This document shows, piece after piece, positions 27,247 to 35,907 of a stretch of DNA of 64,000 nucleotides. Origin of the DNA: Acaryochloris sp. CCMEE 5410 (GTDB taxonomy: Bacteria; Cyanobacteriota; Cyanobacteriia; Thermosynechococcales; Thermosynechococcaceae). The notes under the pieces are model-generated. The model ran no database searches and had not been told where the DNA came from. It saw nothing but the letters and a program-made list of their open reading frames with translations. The stretch lies in the NCBI RefSeq assembly GCF_000238775.2, contig NZ_AFEJ02000001.1, positions 186,001-250,000 on the forward strand, in the 5' to 3' direction. The first letter of the stretch is position 1; every line of letters starts with the position of its first letter. Position numbers and translations under genes: made by a program.

Positions 27247-29714
27247 GCAGCAGTTATCCTTCTTTTCGACTTAAGGTGCAGCAGATCGGCCAGGCTTGTG
27301 TGTTTGATTTGTCATGGGGACAGGGGCAGCATTTATCGGCTCAAGTTGAGTATCCCACTGCGCTCACCAAAGCCTATCAAACCTGGCTGAGGGCTTACCT
27401 AAATTTCTATAAAGCCATTGCTCAACCACAACCCGTTACGCCGATTCGAGGCCGCATGGAAGCTCAGGGACGCCTCACGCCGATTGGAGTGGACTGGCAA
27501 AGTGAGTTGGTGCGGACAGAAGCCCTCTTAACAGAGCAGTTTCAGCTATGGTTGCGTGGTGCAGCTCTATTTGAACTGAGGACGGCGATCACCAAATCGG
27601 CTCAGGCAGATCCCAACTTAAAAACAGATGTCTATTTAGTTTGCGATCCGATTGATTTAGCCCGATTACCTTGGGAGACCTGGGAACTGGGAACGGAAGT
27701 TGATGACAATATTCGGATTGCCCGTTGCCCTGTCAATGTTCGACGGGCAGCTCAGAAGGCTTCTCCTCGCAGGCGGCGACGCACCCGAGTGTTGGCCATT
27801 ATGGGCGACGAATCGGGATTGGATTTCCAGGCCGACCGGGCGGCCATAACGTCTCTGGCGGCCCAAGCTGAGGTGAAATTTGTCGGTTGGCAACCCCAAA
27901 TTTCTATCCCCGACCTAAAACAACAGATCTGTGAAGCAATTTCGGACCCCCAAGGGTGGGATATTTTGTTTTTTGCGGGGCATAGCAATGAAACGATGTT
28001 GACGGGGGGTGAGCTAGCTATTGCGCCAGGTGAAGTGGTCACGATTAAGGAGATTAAACCCTATCTAGAAAAACTACAGGCCAGGGGGTTGCAGTTAGCC
28101 ATTTTTAATTCTTGTAGTGGTTTGAGTATCGCAGCCGCTTTGATTGACTTGGGGTTAAGTCAGGTGGCGGTTATGCGAGAGCCCATCCACAATCAAGTGG
28201 CCCAGATTTTTCTGGAGCGGTTTTTACATCACTTGAGCCAATATGTAGATGCCCATGATGCATTGCGACTCGCGAGTCAGGACCTGAAGTTAGAGCAGAG
28301 TCTCAGTTTTCCTTCTGCTTATTTAGTCCCATCCTTTTTTCGGCATCCTGAAACAGAGTCTTTTCAACTGGTCCCATCCAGTTGGCGACAAAACCTGAAG
28401 GCTTGGCTTCCCGGCCGATATGAAGGAATCGCGTTGGGCTTATTGGTGGGGTTAAGTCTTTGGCCCCCTTTGCAGTCGGTGCTGTTGGACTATCGGCTGT
28501 GGACTCAGGCGATTTATCGAGATTTAACTGGACAGGTTCCTGCAGCCGTTGAAACACCTCCGGTCCTATTAGTACAAATCGATTCAGAGTCGATTCGGCG
28601 GTCTCAGATGAGTCAACCTGTTCCGATGGATCGGGCTTATTTAGCTGGCCTAATTGATCAACTGGTCGAATTAGATACTCGTGTTATTGGCATTGACTAC
28701 TTATTTGATCGTCAGCAGCCAGGAAAGGATCAGGTTTTAGGGCAATCTATCCGATCTGCGATTGACCGTAAGAATGTTTGGTTTGTTTTCGCCTCTATTT
28801 CCGATTCTATTAATGGAGAGGTAGGGGTTAATCCAGAAACGGGAATCGCTAAATCTGAGTGGAGCTTGGAAGGGAATGTGAATGCTTTCCCCACTCATGT
28901 AAAGCTGCCCCACTCATTCAAGTCTTGTGAACAGTCCTGTCCGTTTGGTTACTTGCTTTCATTACTATCTGCCTATTCACAAGAGTTTCCAGCCCATAAT
29001 CAGCTTAGGCCTAGCTTGAATGGACAAGAAGTATTGCAAGCCCGTTTAATGACAAATCTGCAATCGGCTTCTCAGCAACAAGGAAAAATCGCGGCTCTAA
29101 AAAAAATCAATTCGCATCCCATAACAACTGGGGCAAGTTATTTAGGACAACTATGGTTTCGGCCAATTATTGATTTTTCGATTCCGGCTAATCGAGTATT
29201 TCAGCGGATACCTGCGTGGCAATTGAACGGTTTAGAAGCTTTCGGGGAAAAAGCTGACTTCTCAAACCAAGTGGTGATTCTAGCGCCTGGAGGATATGAT
29301 GGCGCACTGGATAATTTTGCAGTCCCAAAGGCCATGGTGTATTGGCAGGTAAGAGAGAGGGGAGTTGGAAACGCTAAAACGGAAGAGCCATCAGTCTATA
29401 CCGGTGGTGAAGCCCATGCCTATATGGTTCAACATTTCTTCACTCAGCGATTAGTGATGCCTATTCCTACAGTATTAATAGTTCTCGTCTCAGCATTACT
29501 GACAAAAGGTTTCGTTTTGTTAGTTGCTCGGAGAATATTATTGCCAGGTAATCGAGTACGCCTTATCTTAAGTCTATTAGTCTTAACGGGGGGGTATGTG
29601 TTGATCAGCTGGCAATTTTTTGTTGGTACTGCGATTTTAATTCCCTGTGTAGTTCCCTTAGCTTCAGTTTGGGTCGTCATTTTTTCGCATTGTTGGAGAA
29701 GGGATTATGCATAG
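27243..29714 (+). CDS. CHAT protease domain fused to a CHASE2 sensor, membrane protein
   Basis: 823 residues. The N-terminal ~375 residues form a CHAT (caspase-like) domain: LPWETWELG, then catalytic His247 in FFAGHSNE and Cys291 in FNSCSGLS. A membrane helix near residues 395-415 leads to an extracytoplasmic CHASE2 sensor (about 440-730; VLLVQIDSESIRRSQ, RVIGIDYLFD), then about three C-terminal membrane helices. The logic is an outside signal sensed by CHASE2 controlling a cytosolic cysteine protease. In most CHASE2 receptors the output is a kinase or cyclase; here it is a protease placed at the N-terminus. Starts overlap those of both neighbours. Confidence 0.9.
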   Translation: MSSSYPSFRLKVQQIGQACVFDLSWGQGQHLSAQVEYPTALTKAYQTWLRAYLNFYKAIAQPQPVTPIRGRMEAQGRLTPIGVDWQSELVRTEALLTEQFQLWLRGAALFELRTAITKSAQADPNLKTDVYLVCDPIDLARLPWETWELGTEVDDNIRIARCPVNVRRAAQKASPRRRRRTRVLAIMGDESGLDFQADRAAITSLAAQAEVKFVGWQPQISIPDLKQQICEAISDPQGWDILFFAGHSNETMLTGGELAIAPGEVVTIKEIKPYLEKLQARGLQLAIFNSCSGLSIAAALIDLGLSQVAVMREPIHNQVAQIFLERFLHHLSQYVDAHDALRLASQDLKLEQSLSFPSAYLVPSFFRHPETESFQLVPSSWRQNLKAWLPGRYEGIALGLLVGLSLWPPLQSVLLDYRLWTQAIYRDLTGQVPAAVETPPVLLVQIDSESIRRSQMSQPVPMDRAYLAGLIDQLVELDTRVIGIDYLFDRQQPGKDQVLGQSIRSAIDRKNVWFVFASISDSINGEVGVNPETGIAKSEWSLEGNVNAFPTHVKLPHSFKSCEQSCPFGYLLSLLSAYSQEFPAHNQLRPSLNGQEVLQARLMTNLQSASQQQGKIAALKKINSHPITTGASYLGQLWFRPIIDFSIPANRVFQRIPAWQLNGLEAFGEKADFSNQVVILAPGGYDGALDNFAVPKAMVYWQVRERGVGNAKTEEPSVYTGGEAHAYMVQHFFTQRLVMPIPTVLIVLVSALLTKGFVLLVARRILLPGNRVRLILSLLVLTGGYVLISWQFFVGTAILIPCVVPLASVWVVIFSHCWRRDYA

Positions 29715-30450
29715 AGTGAGCTTGTTGATTTTATTCCAAGTACTAGTGATGCTCTCCCCAAGTCATGTTTGGGGAATGGAAAAGCAAGAAAAACGAGAAT
29801 CTATTACGCATCAAGACTCTAGATCTAAGCAAACGTATCAACAAAAAACATCTGCCAAGTCAGGTCAAGTTAAGCAAGATAAAGATACTCCAATATCTTC
29901 GACTATTGAAGCGATGTTCAACAGCATTCTTGAGATATTTAAACAACATCAAGAACCTCCATTGGTAAGCAGAGGAAACCTATGCACAATTTCACCAGGT
30001 ATATTAGGTAAGACAAATATTATTTGGAGTAATCAACCTTTGTTTTTATGGCGAGGGGAAGTAACTAAGCTTTTAGTACGAGATTACGAAACAGATGAGG
30101 TATTATGGCAAAATTCTGGGCTTGAGGATAGAGATCATTTGGTTTATAACGGTAAGCCCTTAATTCCTGGGAAAGCTTACATTTGGGAAGCGACTAATAC
30201 CAATACAACAATTAGATATGAGTTTAAGGTGATGAAACCTAAAGAGCGGCAGCAAGTAATATATGAATTAGAAAAAATGTCGAGCTTAGAAAATCTTAAA
30301 AAGCCAAATTTAAGTAATCTATTTAGAAAAATACAGTACCTTGGAGAGCGTGGATTAATTTCAGATGTTCTTCAAGTACTATATGCTTATAATTTCTCTA
30401 ATGTAGACATAAATGAGCAGAGAAAGAAATTATCCAAGATTTTTTGTTAG
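29707..30450 (+). CDS. secreted protein of the CHAT-CHASE2 operon
   Basis: 247 residues, overlapping the CHAT-CHASE2 stop by 8 bp. A signal peptide (VSLLILFQVLVMLSPSHVWG) precedes a polar, Lys/Gln-rich linker and a beta-rich domain (GILGKTNIIWSNQPLFLWRG, then IPGKAYIWEATNTNTTIRYE). The latter resembles the ligand-like domain of small exported cyanobacterial proteins found beside CHASE2 genes (DUF928-like arrangement). A helical tail follows. It is likely periplasmic and could be the ligand or cofactor of the CHASE2 sensor. The base composition becomes clearly more AT-rich from this gene onward. Confidence 0.6.
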   Translation: MHRVSLLILFQVLVMLSPSHVWGMEKQEKRESITHQDSRSKQTYQQKTSAKSGQVKQDKDTPISSTIEAMFNSILEIFKQHQEPPLVSRGNLCTISPGILGKTNIIWSNQPLFLWRGEVTKLLVRDYETDEVLWQNSGLEDRDHLVYNGKPLIPGKAYIWEATNTNTTIRYEFKVMKPKERQQVIYELEKMSSLENLKKPNLSNLFRKIQYLGERGLISDVLQVLYAYNFSNVDINEQRKKLSKIFC

Positions 30451-30487
30451 TCAGTGCTTTCAAATAATTTTTTCATCGAAAGAAAAA

Positions 30488-32923
30488 TTAACAATAGTCA
30501 TTCATATTGATATGATTTCCTGTTGAAGGTAATAGTGAACTTGAAGTTAACATCACTCTGCCATCAGGAAGATGGTCCCAACCATTAGCTTCTAAAATCC
30601 CCAGTTCTATATCTTTACTAAGTGGTTTCTTTACAGGTAAACCATCTTTAGCTGTAATAGGGGGAGATGAATCTACCCACCTAGACATTACCGATTGAAC
30701 ACTAGTTGTTTCGCTAGGCTCCAATGGTAGTCCACCACGGCCAGTAACAACAAGACTACTAATATCACTATTTTCAGACCCAGGCTTGACATAACAGTTC
30801 CTACCGATAAGGGTTGTACTATCCACTATATTTTCAGGTATCACTGTAAGGTTTTGCGTAGGATCAATCTCAGGAGTTTGAAAAGTTACAGTCCCTTCAA
30901 GCAGGGGGCCGCCTTGTTGTGAAATAGCGGTTACATCACTTGATTGTAGAAAAGAAGGATCTAATTGGGCTGGATCATTACTTCCTAAGAGAAACTGTAT
31001 GTCTTCTAAAGTACGAGGAGTTAAACCAAATATGCCCTTCGAGTTAATTTCGACTCGACCACCATTGCCATCAAAAGCATTAGCGGTTATATCACTATTG
31101 TTTAAGGCAGCTATACCTCCAGCCTTAATAAATATATTACCTCCGCTAGCATTATTAGAAGCATTCGTTGTGATACTACTTTCGTTTAATAAAATAAGTG
31201 CGTCGGTATTTAAATTAATATTTCCTTGAGAATTATTGGTTGTAGCTCTCAAACTTCCTCTATTCTGAAGTCTAATTAGATTAGAACTTATAGTAAGAGA
31301 ACCAGCAGGACCTTCTCCAGAAGAACTTACGTTTATTTGCCCATCATTATTAATTAGTATTTTATTGCTGGATATATTAATACCTCCTGCTGCTTCAGGA
31401 CTTTCACTAATAGCTAATATTTGGCTATCACTTCCCGAAACTTGAATCCTTGAGGAAGTAACCGACAGTTGACCTGCTTTTCCTATGCTATTTCTTATTG
31501 CTGAAACGGATAATTGTGCACCATTAGAGATATTTATATTCCTAGCATTAATAATTAAATCTCCAGCATTTCCAGATGCAAAGTCATTTGATGAAGAAAA
31601 GATACCACTTGAAATATCTGTCCCAAAAAAATCAGCTTTACCTGATGCTGACAGCAATTCAGTGGCAGTAATCGTAATTCTTCCTCCATTTCCAGCCCCA
31701 AAGAAAGTTGCTCCAGATATTTGACCACCGCTGGCAAGTACTAATTTTTTTGTATCAATATTTATATTTCCTGAATTTCCACCATCGACACTTTGAGAAC
31801 TAAGAAAGCCTAATGTATCAATACTTACTATCTCTGATGCATTAATTTCAATATTACCTGCTTGCCCACTTGCAAAAAAAGCTCTTGTTTGAACTAGAGA
31901 TAAATCACGGATAAATAGTTTTGGAGTTGAGATGATAATGTTACCAGAAGGAGCGCTAGAAAATGTTGTTGCATTTATTTCACTTTCCTGGTCAACAGAT
32001 AGAGATTCCATTGCGGTAATTCTTATTAGATCCGAAGGCTGAGGTCCATCATTGAATGAAAATATTAATGACCGATTACTGAGATCAATAACTCGGCCAA
32101 TAATATTAATATTTCCGCTTCCAGGAGCTAAATCGAGATTAGAGACTGAAAGATATGAGTCATTAAAAGAAATATTCCCAAATTGACTAACTTGTGAATA
32201 GTCAAACTTAAAGCCTAATAAATCTTGTTCAATTGCTACAAAACTGTTTGGAGTTACACTACCTAGTTCAATTCTTCCGCCACGTGCAACAAGCGAACCT
32301 CGATCAGAAAACGTAATATTGCCTCCAATAAGAGCTACAGTTTTCTGTGGTGGAACACTAATATTTGCAGTACCAGATATAGAGTCACCAATTGCTCGGT
32401 TTCTAATTTCTCCAACCGAATTTCCAAAACTTAAACCTAAAGGTGTTGAGACAGTTAAAGTCGGTGGGGCAGAATTGATATTTGTACTAAAGTTTGTGCC
32501 ATCTTTAAACTCTATAGCTTGCGCGGTAGTAGCAACAAATGATCCACCTATATCTAAAACTGCATTGGGGCCAAAGGAAAATCCATTCTTGTTAAGAATA
32601 AATAAGTCTGCTTGGCCATTCGTTCTTAGAACTCCGTCAAGTCCTGAAGGAGCTGAACCAGTTATTCTAGTTATTATTCTATTAATTGAAGTTGGATTGA
32701 TAAATTGAACTATTTCATTCTGATTAACTGAAAATGAGTTTAAACTATGAAACAGATTTGCGCCTCTAGTAGCACCACCTGAAATACTAATAACTGATTT
32801 GTCCGCTTCTCTAACTGAAGAAACGATAGAACTTTCGGACGACAGTGTAGTATCCCGTACTACCTGTGAATAGGCAAAATGAATATCAAACAAGAAAAAT
32901 GCTAAAATTAAAATTTTTTTCAT
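30488..32923 (-). CDS. TPS-domain filamentous-hemagglutinin-like secreted protein
   Basis: 811 residues. A signal peptide (MKKILILAFFLFDIHFAYSQ) precedes a two-partner-secretion domain of about 250 residues (ANLFHSLNSFSVNQNEIVQF, GLDGVLRTNGQADLFILNKN, GFSFGPNAVLDIGGSFVATT). A repetitive beta-helix rich in S/N/G strands follows, then a C-terminal segment ending in NDYC. Such proteins are exported through a TpsB (Omp85-like) pore; no tpsB lies in the window. It is AT-rich relative to the flanking metabolic genes. Cyanobacteria often encode these beside CHAT-TPR proteins, as here. Confidence 0.88.
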   Translation of the reverse strand: MKKILILAFFLFDIHFAYSQVVRDTTLSSESSIVSSVREADKSVISISGGATRGANLFHSLNSFSVNQNEIVQFINPTSINRIITRITGSAPSGLDGVLRTNGQADLFILNKNGFSFGPNAVLDIGGSFVATTAQAIEFKDGTNFSTNINSAPPTLTVSTPLGLSFGNSVGEIRNRAIGDSISGTANISVPPQKTVALIGGNITFSDRGSLVARGGRIELGSVTPNSFVAIEQDLLGFKFDYSQVSQFGNISFNDSYLSVSNLDLAPGSGNINIIGRVIDLSNRSLIFSFNDGPQPSDLIRITAMESLSVDQESEINATTFSSAPSGNIIISTPKLFIRDLSLVQTRAFFASGQAGNIEINASEIVSIDTLGFLSSQSVDGGNSGNINIDTKKLVLASGGQISGATFFGAGNGGRITITATELLSASGKADFFGTDISSGIFSSSNDFASGNAGDLIINARNINISNGAQLSVSAIRNSIGKAGQLSVTSSRIQVSGSDSQILAISESPEAAGGINISSNKILINNDGQINVSSSGEGPAGSLTISSNLIRLQNRGSLRATTNNSQGNINLNTDALILLNESSITTNASNNASGGNIFIKAGGIAALNNSDITANAFDGNGGRVEINSKGIFGLTPRTLEDIQFLLGSNDPAQLDPSFLQSSDVTAISQQGGPLLEGTVTFQTPEIDPTQNLTVIPENIVDSTTLIGRNCYVKPGSENSDISSLVVTGRGGLPLEPSETTSVQSVMSRWVDSSPPITAKDGLPVKKPLSKDIELGILEANGWDHLPDGRVMLTSSSLLPSTGNHINMNDYC

Positions 32924-33274
32924 ATCGTAAAAACTAAATTTTCAGTTTATAGTATTTTTCTTGTGCATAGCAAATTAAAATCATGGTAATTTAAATTTTT
33001 TCCAAAAATATCTTACTAAAAATAACTATCTAAATATCTTCTAATAAACCTCATGCATAATTGAGTTGACGATATGGTAGATGTTCTCAATCACGATATA
33101 AACTGAGCTAGTAGCTCTTCATAAAGGTAAATTTCGAGAGGTCTAAATCAGGTTCAACAACAAGGAATGAGCAAATGAAAATTCATATTGATCGGATTGA
33201 AGAATTTAGCAGCAGTAATACCTAAAAAGTAGAATACTGCTACTAAATTCTTCAACTTCTAGATTTTTCAATTT
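32924..33274. other. intergenic region holding a long hairpin
   Basis: About 350 bp of AT-rich DNA between the hemagglutinin start and the 3' end of the Cys-rich gene. It must hold the hemagglutinin promoter. The notable element is the 21-bp inverted repeat listed separately. No ORF of interest was found. Confidence 0.5.
33197..33255 (-). repeat. 21-bp inverted repeat (hairpin) after the Cys-rich gene
   Basis: The arms at 33197-33217 and 33235-33255 pair over 21 bp with one mismatch (left arm TTGAAGAATTTAGCAGCAGT..., right arm its complement with one base changed), separated by a 17-nt loop. It begins 20 nt past the stop of the small secreted protein, so it may act as a terminator or mRNA 3' stabiliser. 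No U-tract follows on the minus strand. Confidence 0.6.
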
Positions 33275-33655
33275 TTATGGTCTAGGATCTCGGCCAAAAC
33301 ATTTACCTTGTTTACAGCGACATACACCCGAATTCCCACCAGGACAAGGATTAGAAACACTACACGCTTGTCTAGTGCAAGTTAGGCAAGTTTCTGTTGG
33401 TATAGCGGCCGAAGATTCTCCACTCAAAGTATCTTGAAAGCTAGAAATATTGTCCACAAAAGCTAAATCATTAGCCACATCCGCAATTTGTTGAGTAGTA
33501 GGCTCACTAACTTGCTCAACTTGTACAAAGTCATCTAGGGCAGGTGCAGCAAAACTAGGCGAGAAACTATTGAGTGAGAAAAGTAAAAGAATTGGAGCAA
33601 TAAATATTACTAGTCTCTTAGTTAAAAAAACAAATTTTTTTTTCATTTTAGACAT
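33275..33655 (-). CDS. small secreted cysteine-rich protein
   Basis: 126 residues with no family I recognise. A basic N-terminus and hydrophobic segment (RLVIFIAPILLLFSLNSFSP) ending near SFAAPA form a signal peptide. A polar, acidic middle part is followed by a 40-residue tail with seven cysteines (ETCLTCTRQAC, NPCPGGNSGVCRCKQGKC), a knottin- or defensin-like density. A propeptide plus disulfide-rich core is possible. It sits between the TPS-domain protein and the large hydrolase in the AT-rich run. Its size and layout make it a candidate secreted effector or toxin, but that is inference. Confidence 0.6.
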   Translation of the reverse strand: MSKMKKKFVFLTKRLVIFIAPILLLFSLNSFSPSFAAPALDDFVQVEQVSEPTTQQIADVANDLAFVDNISSFQDTLSGESSAAIPTETCLTCTRQACSVSNPCPGGNSGVCRCKQGKCFGRDPRP

Positions 33656-33728
33656 TTTGGATAGAGTTCCTTATTATTCTAAACAACTACTAAAATCATC
33701 TCATAGATTCATCAATAAAACTACTTTT

Positions 33729-35795
33729 TTACATTATCCAAATACCATCAAAATATATAGTTCCAGATATAGTTTTATTAAAATAAAATTCTAAGCATGT
33801 AATTTTCTCAGGACTAACTCCTTCTTTGCTGAGCGTATCAAAATCCACCATAAATGTCTGAAATACTGCTAATGGATATTTATACGACTTGCTTTCTTGA
33901 TCGTCTTCCAAGTAGATGTCAGGGTAGTCTAATTTTATATTCTTTTTGTAGTATGGTAGTAAAATACCCGTATTAAATGAGTGCCCTAATTCATCATGTA
34001 TATGTAGTTCAAACTCTTGAGATGAATTTGTAAGGTTGTTTGATTCAGGTGATTGGCATGATGAGAATGCTAAACATTTGCAATCATCAAAATTTAAATT
34101 CTTTGGATTAAAGACAATGGAGTATTTCCCATCAGGTTTACTCCATTTGATTTTCAAGCCTCTCTTATTTCTAAATAAAAAATGGTTTTCATCTAGTTCA
34201 CCTATATAAACAATATTTTTTTGAGTAAATCTAGGGATACTACTTAATATTGGATTATAAAATTTTGATAATCTTTCTGGTAAACATAAAATCTCCCCAG
34301 AAAAAGAAGCTTCTCCTTCAATATTCTCAACTAGTGCTAATTGCTCTTGTTCGAAATTTTGGATATATTGAAGATTTGAATATTGAAATTGAGATAAGTA
34401 ATTGACATTGAAGTTACTATCACTTTTCGGAAGCCATTCCTTGATAACACCATACTCATGATTCTTTAATAGATATAAATATTCAGATGACTTATCTTTC
34501 TCAAATAAAACGAAATTGGCAAAAGCACCTACATAAGTTTTACAAATTTTTTCTTGCCTACTTCTAGACATAGTTGGTAGTTTTTCGAAATTAGATAAAT
34601 AGCGTAAGTCACCATTCCAAAAATAACTATGATCTCCATCCCATTTGGAATTGAAATAATTATGATTTGCGCCATAAATCCATAATAGAGATTTAAATTT
34701 CGGAAAATTATCTCTACTTGAACTATTTATATCTTTACCAAGTAGTTTAGATAAATCATAATGTGAAAAATCACTATAATTAGATAGATAAGTTAGATGC
34801 GTTCTATCGTATGTGAGCTGCCCATCAAAACTTTGCACACTTAAATCTCGACTACCGTGAATCACAAGGTAATTGTCAAGAACTTGTGTTGGTCCTTTTG
34901 GTAATCTGTATCTTTCATCTGTAGGACTTAGAGCTATAACTCCTTGAATACCAAAGCCATATGGTCCCAAATTATCACTACCATTTAGTCTTATTTCTAC
35001 TTTAGGCTTCTGTATATAAAACTCAATAGGGACATTAGGATTGACTTGATTTAATGTACTTGCATGCCCAACTGCTTCACCTCCATTCGAATGTCCTAGC
35101 AATAAACAGTTATCCAAATTCAGTTTATTGTTTAGAGGATGTTTTCCTTCTTTTGGGTTATTCCATTGCCTAAACTGCTTTAAATGCTCTAAAACAAGAA
35201 TTGATCGAGCATACATATCACCACTAGTTTTGCCATTAAAGAAATTTGAATCAATTGAAGCAGCAAGGATTCCGTGAGAAGCTAATAAATCACAGAGGTA
35301 TAATAGTCCTATAGTAGAATTACTAATTCTATCTGTTTCTCTTCCGTGAACTAAAATAGCAACGGGTAAGTTATTCTTAATTTCTGTGGTTTCTTCCTCA
35401 TATGGAATGCATAAAATTCCATTAATAGGCACATTTTCAATAGTAAATGGCCATTTATACTCGGGATCAATACTTTTTACTTTTCCAAATAATTTCTTAT
35501 CATCCTCTGTATTTTTTTGGGAAGATGTTCTATCTGTTGTAAGAAGCTTATAAATTTTTTTTGGAGAGCAAATTTTATCTGTTTTAAATCCCCCTAATAC
35601 AGTTTGTAAGTTTATATTTGGTGGAATCTTTGAAAGATTTACTGATTTTGTCTTGTAGTCTGGGTCAGGATTATCAAAAATAATAAAATCAGATAATTTT
35701 TCATTGCCAGAATAATCAAGATTAGGGGATGAATAAACCACTCTATGAAACTTGAATTTTCCAGGTTCAGATGGATTAGGTAATGAATTATTCAT
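33729..35795 (-). CDS. large alpha/beta hydrolase with a C-terminal beta-sandwich-like domain
   Basis: About 688 residues from ATG 35795; a GTG at 35822 in the same frame is also possible. The catalytic part holds the oxyanion region AILVHGRETD, the nucleophile motif GHSNGGEAVG (Ser about 236), an acid in VIHGSRDLS and a His in YGANHNYFN, as in dienelactone-hydrolase or cutinase-like enzymes. The last ~130 residues (ELHIHDELGHSF, DPDTL-type DFDTLSKEG, TISGTIYFDGIWIM) look like a CBM11-type jelly roll, which suggests a polymeric substrate. No signal peptide is seen. GC is about 25-30% in lines I counted, well below the flanking genes, consistent with transfer. Confidence 0.7.
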   Translation of the reverse strand: MNNSLPNPSEPGKFKFHRVVYSSPNLDYSGNEKLSDFIIFDNPDPDYKTKSVNLSKIPPNINLQTVLGGFKTDKICSPKKIYKLLTTDRTSSQKNTEDDKKLFGKVKSIDPEYKWPFTIENVPINGILCIPYEEETTEIKNNLPVAILVHGRETDRISNSTIGLLYLCDLLASHGILAASIDSNFFNGKTSGDMYARSILVLEHLKQFRQWNNPKEGKHPLNNKLNLDNCLLLGHSNGGEAVGHASTLNQVNPNVPIEFYIQKPKVEIRLNGSDNLGPYGFGIQGVIALSPTDERYRLPKGPTQVLDNYLVIHGSRDLSVQSFDGQLTYDRTHLTYLSNYSDFSHYDLSKLLGKDINSSSRDNFPKFKSLLWIYGANHNYFNSKWDGDHSYFWNGDLRYLSNFEKLPTMSRSRQEKICKTYVGAFANFVLFEKDKSSEYLYLLKNHEYGVIKEWLPKSDSNFNVNYLSQFQYSNLQYIQNFEQEQLALVENIEGEASFSGEILCLPERLSKFYNPILSSIPRFTQKNIVYIGELDENHFLFRNKRGLKIKWSKPDGKYSIVFNPKNLNFDDCKCLAFSSCQSPESNNLTNSSQEFELHIHDELGHSFNTGILLPYYKKNIKLDYPDIYLEDDQESKSYKYPLAVFQTFMVDFDTLSKEGVSPEKITCLEFYFNKTISGTIYFDGIWIM

Positions 35796-35907
35796 GTTTT
35801 TAGTGGGATCTTCTATCTTCACTTATTGCAGTTCTAATACCAAAAAGAATATTTTTAATTCAGTTAAGCTACATTCTTTATATTGATAATTGGATTGAAT
35901 AAGAAAT

